From Terfezia claveryi (Eukaryota > Ascomycota > Pezizomycetes > Pezizales > Pezizaceae), in NCBI GenBank assembly GCA_015179025.1, contig WHUX01000067.1:186001-250000 (forward strand): 64,000 nucleotides of DNA. Direction: 5' to 3'. Positions 15,371 through 26,817 of this stretch are shown here, one piece after another; position 1 is the stretch's first letter, and each line of letters opens with the position of its first letter. The notes beneath the pieces were generated by a model. That model worked only from the letters and a program-made list of their open reading frames with translations. It ran no database searches and was not told the origin of the DNA. Made by a program: the position numbers and the translations under genes.

Positions 15371-18300
15371 ATGCCTCCCGGCCACGCCCGGAAACCGCAC
15401 GATCAGGACAGCGGCGGCGACGACGATGACGATGGGGTACATCACTTCTTCTCAGCTCTCTTGCTCTCACTAACAGCCAATTACCTTAGCCTTTCCCTAT
15501 ATATCCAGAGAATGACCACGATGCCAATTTGGTCCCCAATATCAGGTTGCCATCCTTTATGGCTTTTGTATGCTATTCGGCCAGTCGCTGACTTTGATGT
15601 GAGTAGGTCGATAAGCGCCAAAGCAACTCTCATACCCCTACCGGGGGCAACAAATTATACAAAGAAGAGCAACGTCGTATGTACGGAATCTACAACATCC
15701 AGGCGAGTCACGGCTAATAGTTTGCAGCCCTCCCTCCTAGGGCCCAGAGATCATTTATACGGGGCCCCAATCACGGCAGGACGCAATTTAGAGCAACAAC
15801 TGAAGAAAAGAGTCAGTGATAAACCCTGGGAACTTACGAGTTCCAATGGAAAGCGGCAAAATACGAACAACCGTTCACGAACTGGCCGAGGGAAGAGCTT
15901 TATGGAAACGCACGATAGGGGATTTCATGACACAAGCCAAACAACTTTATCCAGAACGAATCGATATGACATTCCTAGGCTAAAGTCCGAGCAACTTAAA
16001 GAAGGTCTGGCTGGGGCCTCTACTATCAACAATATGGACGATATCCAGAAAGAAGAGCACTTTAGGATACCGCATGACCATCACCAAGCTTGGATGCAAA
16101 GGAGCCAACCGGTACGACACAGAATGAGCTTGGATACTGCTGATTCAGAGGATGAAAATGGGCTTGATATCATAGGAAATAGTATACCTTTAACACGATT
16201 TCGCAGAGGACGCTTGGTTCTTGGGGAGAAAATGAAGGTTTCGATAGGTCTAGATTCGCATGGAAAATTCAATGTCTACGAGGGAGACCATGAACAGAAG
16301 GAGTATGGGTTTTCCTTAGATGAGGTGAGAACTATTTGGGTAAGGCCTGTGATTCTGCTGAGCTGGGATTCTGTATTAAGGCTCGCCATAGATGAACAAC
16401 GCCAGGGATTATGTGCATATCATCTTGAATCGGTCCCATAATGGTATATATCCCCACAATCTGCTACCCTAGGCTCGTCTGATGGATCTAGATTTACCAA
16501 GTGGGTCCCAAATTTGGTGGAAGCTCAAACAACCATGCCTAGATATCGACACGAGATTTTTTAACGGCAAAGACTGGGGAATAAAGCCCACGTAAGTGGA
16601 AAGAACGCACAGCAAAATGATCACAACTGATACATATTACAGACCAATGATCGAAGAGCGGGAAGACAAATTCAAATCTGTTCCAGAACTGCCGCCACTA
16701 GGAAATGCTACGTACAAGGCCATCCAAGACAACGATCAGGAAGCCCTTGACCGAAAGCATCGTGATATAGTGAACAGTGTCACGTGTACTCAAGGGACGC
16801 GGGACGTCAGAAATACGAGGAGCAGAAATGCACAAAGAGCAAAGCCAGTCGCCTCGTTCCTTTTCGGTGTGGGGGATAATGATGGTGCATATTCGGGTTC
16901 TCGAGCAAGGTATGTCCTCTTCCCTGGTCCCATCGTAGCGGTCTAGGTATTCTGACATAAACAGGCCTCTATCTCTTTGGTCCAAGGCAGACAGAGACAA
17001 ACCGTATGCGCTTCCTCAAATCTTTTGCCCAATATGGACTTACATACTAATACCATAAAGGCCATTGGTATGGCCTCCATCTGGAAAGAAAAGGGTGACG
17101 GTAGATTACCAGGATCTGGAGCGCCTGGAAGAAGAACAATTTCTCAACGACAACATCATAAACTTCTATCTTCGGTAGGATAAAAATCCCTCCTATGAGC
17201 CCTTTGGAAGCTGAACATTGCGTAGGTTCTTGGAAGAAAACCTTGCTCTAGACAACCCTGCTTTAGCACAACAAACCCATTTCTTTAATACATTTTTTTA
17301 TGAGAGGCTAAGCCAAAAAACGGCGGATAGGAAGTACTTAACCCAAGACCACATCTTTGTTCTATCTAACAATTGTTACCAGGGCAAACCTTCAGGCTTT
17401 GATGAAGTGGACGGCACGTGTCGATTTATTTACAAAACAATATGTCATCATACCCATCAACGAGAAGTAGAAACTTGTAAGCTCTCTGATAAAGTGATAA
17501 ACTGACAGCTAAATAGTGCACACTGGTATTTGGCGATCATATGCAACCTTCCTCACCTTGAAGCGAAGCTACAAGCCAACGCTAGGAATAGCCAAGCTGA
17601 AGAAACCGTAGTATCAACCTCCGACTCTCCTCTTGAAGAAGAGGGTCCCTTCTCTGAAGTAGAGCTTCCATTGCTGGCCGAAACTACTGTCGAAAGTCCA
17701 GATCGAATGGATATTGATGATCGTAATCAGCAGAGGCCTACTACTGCTGAGGGCCAATTGCTGTCAGAATTATCGAACCTTGAACCAGCAAATCTACCTG
17801 AGCCTATGGATACTGACGATTCCAGCTCGGGCCATGAGGACGAATGGCCAAGTGAGGAAGGACTCGAGGGGGTGTCTGATCACCATATAAGTGAATTCAA
17901 CTATACTGGTGACGGGGAAATTATCGTAAACATTGATGAATCTGATAAGAAGGGTGTAAAGAGGCAAAAGAAACTGCCTGCCAGGATCAAGAAGCCACCA
18001 AAACCTGTGGATTTGAACAATCCCACGATCATTATATTGGATTCCCTTAGTATGGGTTCACATCCAAGAACGTTTGCCCTTCTGAGGGAGTATCTTGAAG
18101 TAGAAGGTTCTGAGAAGAAGGGTTGGATTATTCCCCGCGGAGTTGTGGGTGGGATTTATGCAAAGGCAGGATGGTCCTCATGATTTTAACACGTGATTCT
18201 GCTAACATTAGAGTGCAGGTTCCAAGACAACCCAACCACTGTGACTGCGGCGTGTATCTCCTGTGCTATGTTGAGGGTTTTCTTCATGCTGCAGAAGCAT

Positions 18301-18971
18301 TCGCCCAGGAATTTCTTCAAAAGGTCGACTGTCAAGAAGGGAGGTTTGACGACATGGCATTCACTGGTAAGCGACAAGAGCTTAGGGAACTCATTATTCG
18401 TCTACATGAGGAGCAACATGGCGATCAAGCTAGGAATGATGTTGCCAATGGCTGTGCTGTGGACGTGCGCGCACAGCCAAATAGTCGACCGGTCCGTTCA
18501 GAAAAAATCCACGAAGTGAGGCACGAAGGAGGTGGGCCCCGTCCTATTAAATACGCCGCGGCGATGAAAGAAGGTGGTTCGGGGATTAAAGTACCTGATC
18601 AAGCACTTATGGACTTGGTCAACAATATCCAAAGTCAGCAATCAACCAGCCCAGGACCAACTAGCTTAACGCAGTCCAGTGGTATTATCCAAAGTCGGAG
18701 GTTCACTCCTGCACCGGAGATTGGACTACAGGCTGGCGTAGGGCCCACAAGCTCATCGCACTTTAGTCACGTAGAGATCCCTAATAAGGTACGCGCAAGT
18801 TCACCAGCGTCTCTTCAATCATCGCCCTCCTCTCTTGAATCGCCACCTCTCACTAAGGAACCATGGCACGCCCCACTCAGAGCGCGGACGAACTCACCAA
18901 CACCTCAAAACGATGATTACGCTGTGAGTGTAGACCAGGACTTTGGAGCAACAGTCTCCAACGAGCTTTAG
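15371..18971 (+). CDS. Ulp2-like SUMO protease (C48 family)
   Basis: Ulp2/SENP6-7 enzymes cleave SUMO chains from nuclear proteins. The catalytic core is split over several exons. NTFFYERLSQ is near 17285. VDLFTKQYVIIPINE (17415-17466) splices into AHWYLAIICNLP (17519-17556), which carries the catalytic His. IIILDSLSMGSH near 18030-18060 carries the Asp. VPRQPNHCDCGVY near 18220-18255 carries the Cys in its usual context. A long acidic, low-complexity insert (about 17580-18000) lies between the His and Asp segments, as in the Ulp2 branch. The C-terminal tail is serine/proline-rich and ends at 18971. The intron before the Cys segment probably uses a GC donor near 18169. The 5' end is uncertain; the ATG at 15371 with an acidic start is one candidate, and the middle exons (16441-17220) were not fully resolved. 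Confidence 0.82.
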
Positions 18972-19896
18972 GTAGGCTCAGTTGCTGACCAGCAAGCTCT
19001 TAGGCCAGGGCTGGAAGAGCCTAGGGAAGGTCCGCAGGCGCTTGCGGACGGGCTACAATTGATTGTTCTAATGTAGGAAATACCAATCATTTGATTACAT
19101 CAACCAAACGAGATTTTACATGTTGGGGGAAATAGATCTCATTGTTTTATTTCCATTCACGGATATATTCATGCATCCTTCTTATATTGACCTTGTGTAT
19201 TTGTTTCTTCTACCTTTGTATTAAAACCCAGTCAAATTTCTAGGGTCGGGGTAATTGAGGAAGGGGTGGGCGTTAGCTTGAAATATGTCATTGTTTTTTT
19301 AGAGGAGAAGCTTTCCTCATTTCAGCCATCTAGCTTTCTTGTATAGCGACTTCAACTATTTCAGCGTGGCTTGTATAGCGGTTTTGTTTTTCCCTCCTAT
19401 TTTGCTTCTCGTCTAGTATTACTTACTATCACCAGCGCATGATTTTGCTAATGTACTACATATCTCAAGGGGAAATATCTTTCATAATCATTTTGTTATT
19501 ATGGCTGTCTGCTACTCATCACGTTGGTGACTCAGTCCATGAATACATACAAGACTTTTCTTTCTCGAGACTCAACCCTGGGCTTCTTACGTGACATCCC
19601 TCCATAACCCTTAAAATGATTAACGCCTTCATGATATGACAAGGGAAGTAGCTATGTATCGCGCTCGGTTGGTTAACAACCGCCTCCACGTCCCTGGGTG
19701 AGTGGCATAGAAATGGTAGAATGGTAAATTATATATTGCCGTTTTGGTGTATAAATGTTTTAGGAACGCTGAACCAGTACAGGGGTACTTAAGTTTTCCC
19801 CCATGGTATAGCGTGATGTTGGCCAAGAGGGCCTAATGTATAGGTTTGCCGCAGCGGCAACATGGGTCTATACTGTAAGTATAGCCTCACATTTTT
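18972..19896. other. Intergenic, no gene seen
   Basis: AT-leaning sequence after the SUMO-protease gene with no family-like reading frame. It probably includes that gene's 3' UTR in the first few hundred bases. Confidence 0.5.
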
Positions 19897-20252
19897 ATGT
19901 TCAGTTCATTGCGCGGATACGAAGCGACACAAACCCAGTTCATTTCTGTAAAGGTGAGTGCTTTATGGTTACTCGCATGCTGTGGCAAAGGAGAGGATTA
20001 TGAGACTGACTCGAGATTCGATGTACTTTCAACGTAAGTTGTCATCTTCCTCAAGGAATTTTCTAGCTAAAGGTATATTCAGGCTTTGCAAGGTTCGCTG
20101 CCACCACCACTGGGACTACAGTAATCAATTCAGCTATAGTCGTCACTGGAGTTGTAGTAAACATGGTGGACAGCTTTATCAGCAGGAACTATATAGTCAA
20201 TAGTCTCAAAAGAAAGACTACCGATTGCAGACGAGACTAGACCAAAAGCTAG
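19897..20252 (+). pseudogene. Damaged copy 1 of unknown membrane/heptad-repeat gene
   Basis: I do not recognise the family. The frame opens at the ATG at 19897 (MFSSLRGYEATQTQ...) and runs through LLACCGKGEDYETD. It then meets a 26-nt deletion relative to copy 2, bounded by a shared ACT, after which the frame stops at about 20037. Downstream, the same 49-nt intron (GTAAGT donor, TATATTCAG acceptor) and the hydrophobic segment seen in copy 2 are still present (FAATTTGTTVINSAIVVTG). The heptad region is mostly lost and ends in an unrelated short tail. The 5' end is intact here while copy 2 keeps the 3' end. Pseudogene status is inferred from the frameshifting deletion. Confidence 0.5.
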
Positions 20253-20990
20253 GGGCTACAAAATAATGAATGAAGGTTAAGGTAGAAAGAGGTTGCGGGA
20301 GAGTCAGTTGCTGGTAGTTTGTAAATAGGTTCTTTTGTTTTGGTACGAGGGATGTTGTGGAGGCGTTGGCAGAGGCGGTCGGATGAAAGAGAATATTACT
20401 TGAAAGGGTATTTTACTAAGAGTGGAGGAGTCAGAGGATATATCATGTTTACCTGGTGCCGCAGGCACTTATGATTCCCATGTAAACGTGGCCATGGACT
20501 ACCACCCTCAGTAAATTCGTTAGCGAAGGCCAGAGGGCCGCAGTAGAATTCAGGCTGGTTCCAAGTCATGGAACCACAGGAAGGCCTGGAATCCAACCAT
20601 ACAAATCACTCTAAATACTCGCCTGCTAGATATTCGTGTGCAAATCAGCCTGGAATCCACCGTGCAAATAAGCCTAAATATTTGTATACAAATCAGCTTA
20701 AAATCCACCGTCCAAATAACCTCAGTATCATTGTGCAAATAAGTATAAAAATCAATGGCTACATTGTAGGTGTGCCTTGGGGGAAATGATAAGAAAAATT
20801 CTCTAAGTTACTGGCGGGGAAGTAGGGGATCCCATATCAGACCTGGCGCCAGAGCGGTACCTTGGAAGAAATGGCACCGTAGCGACACAAGCGCTGGAGT
20901 TCTTCGGGGCGTGCAGCTGGAAGAGGGCAATTATTAGGGTGGAGGAATATCGTTCCTGATGTCAACAACCGATGCTGAAACAACTTGAGA
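20253..20990. other. No gene seen
   Basis: Short iterations of a sequence like CAAATCAGCCTGGAATCCACCG occur around 20590-20730. Otherwise I recognise nothing in this stretch. Confidence 0.45.
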
Positions 20991-21930
20991 TATTTGTTGG
21001 ATTCGCTAGTAATGTGTTTAATGTTACTGAACTTCAATTACCTATCCCGAGGAGACAATTTCAACACAAATGCCCTCGCGTACAACCACCAACAATTGTA
21101 TACGCCATATTGATATTTAATACAGAATTCGTCACGGGTAAAAGCATCTGGGGTCTTATCAAAGTCGTATGGGTCTTTACAGATATACAATTTTAGCGGA
21201 CATCTTTACAAAACCGCTACAGTATATGGTTTGCATGTACAAGGTACTGTTTACCTTTTTGATTTCTCTTCATCTTCATTTTGATTATTATACACCCTTC
21301 GATACTGTATTCCCATTATCTGTCTTCTTTTTTATATACTTCTATTATATTCCCGACTTCTTAGAGACTTCTGCAAACACTTCTATTATACCTGACTTCT
21401 CAAAAACTTCTACAAACACTTCTATTATGCCTGACTTCTAAAAAACTTCTGCATTTGAATTTTTTCTCACAAAACAGAGTATAGATCCGCCTACTTGAGC
21501 CTGTTCTGGTTTGTGGGGAGGTGTTATTGCAATAATTAGCTATTTTACTACTTTAATTTTTCTTTTTTCTTTCATGGTTTTTTGTTTGCAGGGGGGTGTT
21601 ATTCTATAATCAGCCTATTGTATTTTTTCCATTGTTCTCTATCGTGGTACAGACTGTCATAGACCGTTTTGTGATATAAAATAATCACGCTGGTAGTGTT
21701 GGGGGGGAGGTGAAAGGACCCCGTTTGGGGGGGCTTGTGCCAACCAGACTAGTGAAAGGACATGCAACACTACCCGATGTGGGCGTTTACACAGTTTAGG
21801 TAGTTGAGACTTAGACTAGCGGATCCGTAAGGTTAAAGCCTTCGGATCCACCTCTTCTGTTGGAGAGTGTAACCGCTAGGACAAAACGTGATCACTGGGT
21901 GCTAGGTTTGCCCAAACACCGATAGTATAT
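20991..21930 (+). mobile_element. Ty1/copia retrotransposon remnant (RNase H end and LTR-like 3' part)
   Basis: Translation around 21105-21230 gives HIDI, then stop-interrupted sequence, then LADIFTKPLQYM, the C-terminal signature of copia RNase H. A purine-rich tract followed by TGTTATTCTATAATCAGC near 21590-21612 resembles a polypurine tract with an LTR start; a similar tract occurs near 21516. Further 3' are G-rich and hairpin sequences and a TTC microsatellite near 21945. The rest of the element is missing, so this is a 3' fragment. Exact LTR ends are not established. Confidence 0.6.
21821..21849. repeat. Inverted repeat/hairpin in copia remnant
   Basis: GGATCCG and AAGG on the left arm pair with CCTT and CGGATCC on the right arm around a six-base loop, with one unpaired T on the left arm. 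It lies in the LTR-like sequence and could act in transcript folding or 3'-end formation; that role is a guess. Confidence 0.6.
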
Positions 21931-22007
21931 TGTACGCTCACATCTTCTTCTTCTTCTTCTTGATGATAGAATAATAAGATTAGACGTCAGGCCTTCCTGA
22001 AGGGACA

Positions 22008-22310
22008 CAAACCTAGTTCATTTCTGTAAAGGTGAGTGCTTTACGGTTACTCGCATGCTGTGGCAAAGGAGAGGATTATGAGACTGACTTAGGGAGAGCA
22101 GAAGTCATCAGCACTCGAGATTCAATGTACTTTCAACGTAAGTTGTCATCTTCCTCAAGGGATTTTCTAGCTAAAGGTATATTCAGGCTTTGCAAGGTTC
22201 GCTGCCACCATCACTGGGACTACAGTAATCACTTCAGCTACAGTCGCCACCGGAATTGTAGCACACTTGGTGGACAACTATATCGGCAGGAACCATATTG
22301 TCAATAGTCT
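22008..22310 (+). repeat. Direct repeat of 19926-20200
   Basis: The two segments align almost throughout, with scattered substitutions and one 26-nt deletion in the left copy. They lie about 2.1 kb apart with the copia remnant between them. The repeat covers most of the unknown gene's first exon, its intron and its membrane segment. Homology begins abruptly at GACACAAACC in the right copy. Confidence 0.85.
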
Positions 22311-22578
22311 CGGTCAAAAGATAGAGAGTCTCGGTCAAAAGATAGAGAGGCTCGATCAAAAGATAGGGGGGCTTGATCGAAAGGTAGAGGGGCTCGAAGG
22401 AAAGCTTTGGGCTACAAAAATATCAATTCTTAGTGAACTCCAAGAGGCAATGTTTTGTACAATGAAAGGCATCGATGGAGATAAAGCTCCATTACGTGAA
22501 TATGTCAAACGAGTTAAGGAATGTAAGGAGAAGAATTACCAGGGTCCAGACTACATCAAAGGTGAAAAGCAGGAGTAA
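22125..22578 (+). CDS. Unknown small protein with hydrophobic segment and five heptad repeats (copy 2)
   Basis: Not recognised. Splicing 22125-22137 to 22187-22578 across a 49-nt GT-AG intron gives 134 codons in frame. The product begins MYFQRFARF, has a hydrophobic stretch (residues about 10-32, TGTTVITSATVATGIVAHLV), then VDNYIGRNHIVN. Five near-identical seven-residue units follow (SLGQKIE, SLGQKIE, RLDQKIG, GLDRKVE, GLEGKLW), typical of a parallel coiled coil, and then a lysine-rich tail. The frame is open further upstream (LLACCGKGEDYETDLGRAE) back to a TAG at about 22017 where copy 1 has CAG. The true start is therefore probably lost or mutated, and this copy may be a 5'-truncated gene. 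Expression evidence is absent. Confidence 0.5.
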
Positions 22579-23404
22579 AGCGGTCTCAGTAAGTCATACC
22601 TCGCGACCATCAAGTGGGCATATTTCCGAATGCGAAGTCAAGATCGGACATTGGCGTGGCGTACGGACAGAGCCAACAAAGTAATGAACTGGCGGGCATA
22701 TAAAACGAGCAAAGCGAGGGGAGTAAGAGGAGGAGTCTGTTTAGGACGAGCAGATAAGTGAATAGTTGGCGGAGATGTAGGAGCAGAGCGACGGAAGGGT
22801 TGTGGGAGAGTCACGTGCTGAGGGATGAAAGTTATTTTTTTTGTAATCAGTCCGGTTTGGGAATCGCATATGCAATGCCTATGCACCGCATTTTATACCA
22901 GCCATGTAGCGATTTGTTTTGCATTTACTATTTCTCGCCTCAACCCTGAGTAGCTTCTTTGGGGCCAGAATTATTGGGTAAACCCCAGACCCCCAAAGCC
23001 AGGAGATAGATGCCTTTTTCCATCCCTTACTAGATGCCCTCTAGAATATCCCTGCCCCAAAGTGTATCCATTAGGAGACGTTTGACTGCGGCTAAAAAGA
23101 AGAAAGGTCCCTTGGGAATCTTGATTCATAGAACTACACTCAAACCTTGCTATACCGAACCTCGCTATAGCGGATCCCTTGGTGTACCGGACGGCTCAAG
23201 CCAAAATTCGCCAGTTCTAGCAATTATTTAGGTGATGCGTCTACTTGCTATACCGGATACCGTACCGTATGGGCTGGGAAGGGTTACAGGGATTGTTACA
23301 GGGATTATCACAGGTAAATATAATTGCTATAACGGAATGGTAACAATAGTTATAGCAATAATAGAAAAGAGTACAAAATAGTTTCCAAACCGTCCCAGTA
23401 CTAA
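22579..23404. other. No gene; pogo/Tc1-like terminal-repeat motif near 23140-23350
   Basis: Most of this stretch is featureless. Around 23145-23270 the motif TTGCTATACCGAACCTCGCTATAGCGG and variants recur, followed near 23320-23365 by GCTATAACGG and TTATAGCAATAATAG. Such CTCGCTATA...CGG sequences are typical of fungal pogo/Fot-type terminal repeats. I could not find a clean pair of ends, so this is a tentative transposon scrap. Confidence 0.35.
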
Positions 23405-25145
23405 TCCTTCAATATGTCGCTTATAGTAGACCGTGCCATGGCCTACCACCATCCGGTCGTGGAAACAGAGCCCCAAACCAACCGGACTACCCCAAACCTT
23501 CATAAGTCATGTCCGCATAGCTACCGCGGATCTTGTCCTACACAAATCCTATTGAAAATTCGGAAGCGCTTCAAGGGTGTATACAACAAATCCAAAATGT
23601 CGGAAGCTATGATGCCAATTTCTGTGGATGCCTTGCACTACCGTACCCTCTTATTTGAACTGCGTAAACCAGTGATAATACCTGCTGACAAGTTTAATGA
23701 GATATGGCCGGCCATTTATCGACTCAGTATATGCAACACTTCGAGGAGAGGTGCTTCAATGTAATGGCACATTACGAGTTCAGAAGTACGAGTGTCGGCT
23801 TCGCAAATCATCAAAATCGAGTACTGCAAAAGTCGATACAGAGGGCAAAATTATTAAACGGCGACATAGTAGTATTCGGGATAAGCATCTGTGTCATGTT
23901 CAAATCAAAGTCTCAAAGCCTGTTGATGGCACAGCAGTTACTATTGAGCGACTTGATGCTTCGCATACGCATACTCATGATATTGAGGAGAGCGCATTAA
24001 AAAACCCAGTATATAACAAGGGTGGTACCTTAAATCTGAAGCAATCAAAAATTACTCCGCTGCTCAGATTTACCATAATGTCCATAGTGCTGGTACACAT
24101 GAGGGCTCAGAACAGCTAGAGTAGCTTGGTGGCTCTTCTTTGAAACGGTTGGTATTATTAGATTCCTTCATTAAAATAGCTAGCTAATGGAGTATAGGCA
24201 GGATATTCCGAATTTAAAGCGGGGAGTAGAGTCAACAGACCTACGGGCACTACCACATGGCAAGCAGTTTCAGGATGATGTTCTTCAAGCATGTAGCCTC
24301 TTAGCAGAACAAGGATTGCTATTTGAAGAGCTTCAAATAGTAGATAGTAAGAAGGAGCAGAGATGGGGCTTGGTTTTTGCACATCCTACAAGGCTATTGA
24401 CACTTCAATGACGTGGCTGGTTTACATAATTTGATGTAATACATAAGCTCAATCGGTGGAGTCACAATATGTTCTCATTTCTTGTTCGCAATGAACATAA
24501 TGTGTGGATTCCAACTGCACATTTAGTTGTGGAGCGATCGCGCGAGAGAATGGGGAGATTATTGCAGAAGGATCAAGATATATAAAGCAGTGGTGTAGTG
24601 GTATGTTCAAATTTTAGTTATATTTTGATCCAAGATGAACCCACCATATGAACCCACCCTATAATGAACCTAGCTTAAGTGAATTTCTACATATATAGGT
24701 AAATGGCAACCACGATATATTATGACTGACGATTCAGCAATTGAACAACGTGCTGTACGCCTTGAATTTCCCGGTCTCAATACGGGTGAGCAGGAGATCA
24801 CACATCTTCTCTGTTCTGTCTACCCTAATCGAACTCTTCTACGGCGATTTGGTTTTGATACCAATAAACCCATATATCAACCGCTCAAGCATGCTATGTA
24901 CTGCTTCACTGAGATTAAAAACTGTGAACTATACAAGCAGGCTATTGCAGCTGCCATTGATGAAAATACTACTAAATATGTACAAACATATTGGCTTCAA
25001 ACAGCCTCCAAATGGGCTATGTATGCTCGGCAACATAGTCCCTTTTTACTTCAAGTTACTACTACAAATGCTTGTGAGGCATGGCATAGAAAGCTGGCAC
25101 CAGCTGTTTCCCTACTCAAAAATTCAATCCAAGTTTCACATTAAT
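23405..25145 (+). pseudogene. Mutator-like (MULE) transposase, decayed
   Basis: Pieces of one transposase occur in several frames. The DNA-binding part shows CHVQIKVSKPVDG and SHTHDIEES (about 23890-23985). The DDE part shows HKLNRWSHNMFSFLVRNEHN (about 24446-24505) and IMTDDSAIEQRAV (about 24718-24756), then TYWLQTASKWAMYARQHSP and TTTNACEAWHRKL, ending near 25144. Several internal stops and frame changes exist, one possibly a short intron before the MTDD segment. The last part (24722-25144) is intact for 140 codons. No terminal inverted repeats were identified. It is unlikely to make an active transposase. Confidence 0.75.
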
Positions 25146-26817
25146 CATCTCAGTCCTTAACGTCGGGGAATGTCGGTCCTGTAGCCGGATAGCCGGAATG
25201 GAAGAAAATAAACAGATATGTGGTAGAGCCTGCAAGCCAGACTATAGAGCCTGAACATTTGTCCATACACAGAAGCTGCTTTAGTTACACGGGGTTCTTC
25301 GGCAATGAGCTAGTCTGTCTCCATTTATTAGTTTTTTTTATATTCAAATCCCTAATGCTTTAATCCCCCCAGCGATTTTCCTAATCTGGTTGCAAAGTTT
25401 TCATCTCCCCGTCATCTGTCAGCATACCGGACTTGGGCTAATTATATATCCCCGCATGCAGGCTGTCTTCATGTGTGGGTGGATCCGATCCCAGACATTA
25501 TTTAGAGTCTAACAACACTTGATTAGGCCTAAGACAAAGTTATTCATGTTTCCAAGACAGGGGTATTTAGATATCTGTTTCTCGTTACCCTATACTCAGA
25601 CTAGTCCACCTTCTGCCCCACATTCGAACCCATGTCAACAAACCGTTACGCTCCCGTCTGGGGTTTGATCTAGTGCATTGGGGCCGCTGTTAAGCGGCCG
25701 CATCTGTAGGTACGGACTCTGTATGAATCACGTTGCAAATACATAAAAAGGAAGGAAATCACAATTATTTGGGAATATTTTACAAGGTTATTTTGGGGTA
25801 GGTGAATAACTTACAAAGAAAGGAGAAACAGGGCAATGGTTTTTCATATATATCGAAGTATGGAAGTTGCGAAAGGTCACAAGGATGTGTACCTGATTTA
25901 GGTATTTTCTGCATGTACAAGGCAAAGAAGAAGGGGGATCGTCCACCAGCGGAGGTGAAAAAACACCAATTCAACTTCCTTACGGGCGTTCTTTATGTTC
26001 CAGGAATTTGGGGCGGTCAGCGCTTCTCTGCGCATGAGTACGACCTTGAGCCAACATCCAGAATCCAACTCTAATATACCACTACTTATCTCACATGGAC
26101 ATGAGACTTGGTTACTCAAAACAAACAACTTCATCGCGCTCCATGGTCTCTATGTGCCAACCAGACTAGGTCTCTATGGGGTTGTACTTAGTGGTTAGCA
26201 GGCCCTTTCGGGAAATCGTCCAGATGGGGTTGGCACCGCCGACCTGCCAGGGCAGCGAATCCTATTCGAGTTTTTGTTGTATGGAATTTGACTTGGGCTT
26301 GATATTAAGGACTCCCGTGTGCCAAAAAATTCCCCTCATACAAAGCTAGCGTGTCCGACTGAGCCGTCAGTTGTATCTGCGGGGCAATTCATTCAGGACT
26401 ACCTACGGAGTACACGTTACCAGTTAGGAGTACATACATATTATCTGTTGACAGATGGAATTTCGGGGGCAACTCCGAAGGCACTGGACCTATTTTCTCT
26501 GCTGGATATCGCGGGGACTGGGTGAGGTATGTGGGGTGTGCTGAGCTCTTGTGTCATAGCACCAAAGAGCTTACTTCCGAGGGAGCACGTTAAAGTTCCA
26601 CTCAAATCGGTCACTACATCACCCGGAACCACAAGCTCATACACTGTAGTACAACTGCAACTGCCAAACCCTGCAAGGCTTACTCTCCATGTTTTAACCA
26701 AATCTAGAGCGGGGATTGTTGCGGAAAGGTCTGTCCGGAGAATGTCTGCTATAAAGGTCTGAGCTTCCAACTCTTTCTAGGGGCCTTCATCAATCCTGAC
26801 TTACACAAACAGCAGCC
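25146..26817. other. Intergenic, no gene seen
   Basis: No frame resembles a known family and no long repeat was noticed. The last few hundred bases should include the promoter of the GH3 gene. Confidence 0.5.

Noticed and set aside
25610..25645. tRNA-like T-arm (CATTCGAACCC on the plus strand)
   Set aside because: Flanking bases do not pair into a T stem and no acceptor or anticodon arm could be drawn.
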